From Gamarada debralockiae (Eukaryota > Ascomycota > Leotiomycetes > Helotiales > Hyphodiscaceae): DNA of 19,083 nt. Below, piece by piece: positions 19,061 through 19,083 of the stretch. The notes beneath the pieces were generated by a model, which had not been told where the DNA came from, did not search any database, and saw nothing but the letters and a program-made list of their open reading frames with translations. The stretch is taken from the NCBI GenBank assembly GCA_002803225.1, contig NXFV01001108.1, positions 1 through 19,083 of the forward strand, written 5' to 3'. Each line of letters opens with the position of its first letter. The stretch's first letter is position 1. Made by a program: the position numbers and the translations under genes.

Positions 19061-19083
19061 ATTATCTTCCCTTTATTACTACT

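Larger units (their letters stand above)
12725..19083 (+). mobile_element. Ty3/gypsy chromovirus, RIP-inactivated, right end outside window
   Basis: The order LTR, leader, gag with zinc knuckle, protease, reverse transcriptase, RNase H, integrase, chromodomain defines a Ty3/gypsy chromovirus. At least 6.36 kb is present and no 3' LTR is seen before the window ends. The internal region is AT-rich with CpA and TpG almost gone and TAA/TAG everywhere, typical of RIP. All recognisable pol motifs remain in one frame, so damage is by base substitution, not by indels. It is inserted in the pogo transposase coding frame. It cannot be mobile by its own proteins. Confidence 0.88.

Noticed and set aside
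1..19083. CRISPR array, rRNA, tRNA, or a prokaryotic-type operon
   Set aside because: No regularly spaced repeats, no cloverleaf with a proper acceptor stem, and the genes have spliceosomal introns.

Overview
The window looks like a piece of a filamentous ascomycete (Pezizomycotina) chromosome, perhaps a leotiomycete; the class is a guess from the style of the retroelement. The signs are short 50-100 nt GT-AG introns with CTAAC-type branch sites, a fungal-only EF3-family ATPase, a pogo/Fot1-type transposon, and heavy C-to-T / G-to-A decay at CpA/TpG sites, which is the mark of repeat-induced point mutation (RIP). I have no species-level evidence.

Layout. Positions 1-360 are AT-rich and empty. 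Positions 374-1601 hold a broken DUF3632-like gene of three exons with a frameshift and an in-frame stop. Positions 1602-2962 hold no gene I can support. The central block (2963-9018) is ordinary gene space. It contains a minus-strand NEW1/Elf1-type EF3-family ABC ATPase whose last 17 residues come from a tiny second exon, a 666-bp divergent intergenic region, a plus-strand DUF1275 membrane protein with one intron, and a convergent minus-strand gene for a Cys-rich unknown protein. Positions 9019-10841 are mostly empty, apart from a GC-rich, frameshifted coding fragment at about 9841-10198.

From about 10842 to the right edge the window is a nest of mobile elements. A RIP-damaged pogo-type transposase (10977-12724) is split by two copies of a 222-bp MITE in opposite orientation, about 157 bp apart. 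The transposase reading frame is then cut at 12724/12725 by the left LTR of a Ty3/gypsy chromovirus. That retroelement (LTR, leader, gag with zinc knuckle, protease, RT, RNase H, integrase, chromodomain) fills the rest of the window and runs off the right end. Its internal region is so saturated with TAA/TAG that no frame on either strand stays open for 60 codons after 13637, yet the domain order can still be read, with the pol motifs all in one frame. The LTR itself shows almost no RIP damage.

How the parts relate. The host genes do not form an obvious pathway: one is a ribosome-associated ATPase, one a probable membrane protein, one an unknown. The window shows a sharp change from expressed gene space to a RIP-silenced nested transposon island. 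I found no convincing evidence of a new multi-gene system. The most unusual structure is the inverted MITE pair, together with the uneven RIP damage around it and around the LTR.
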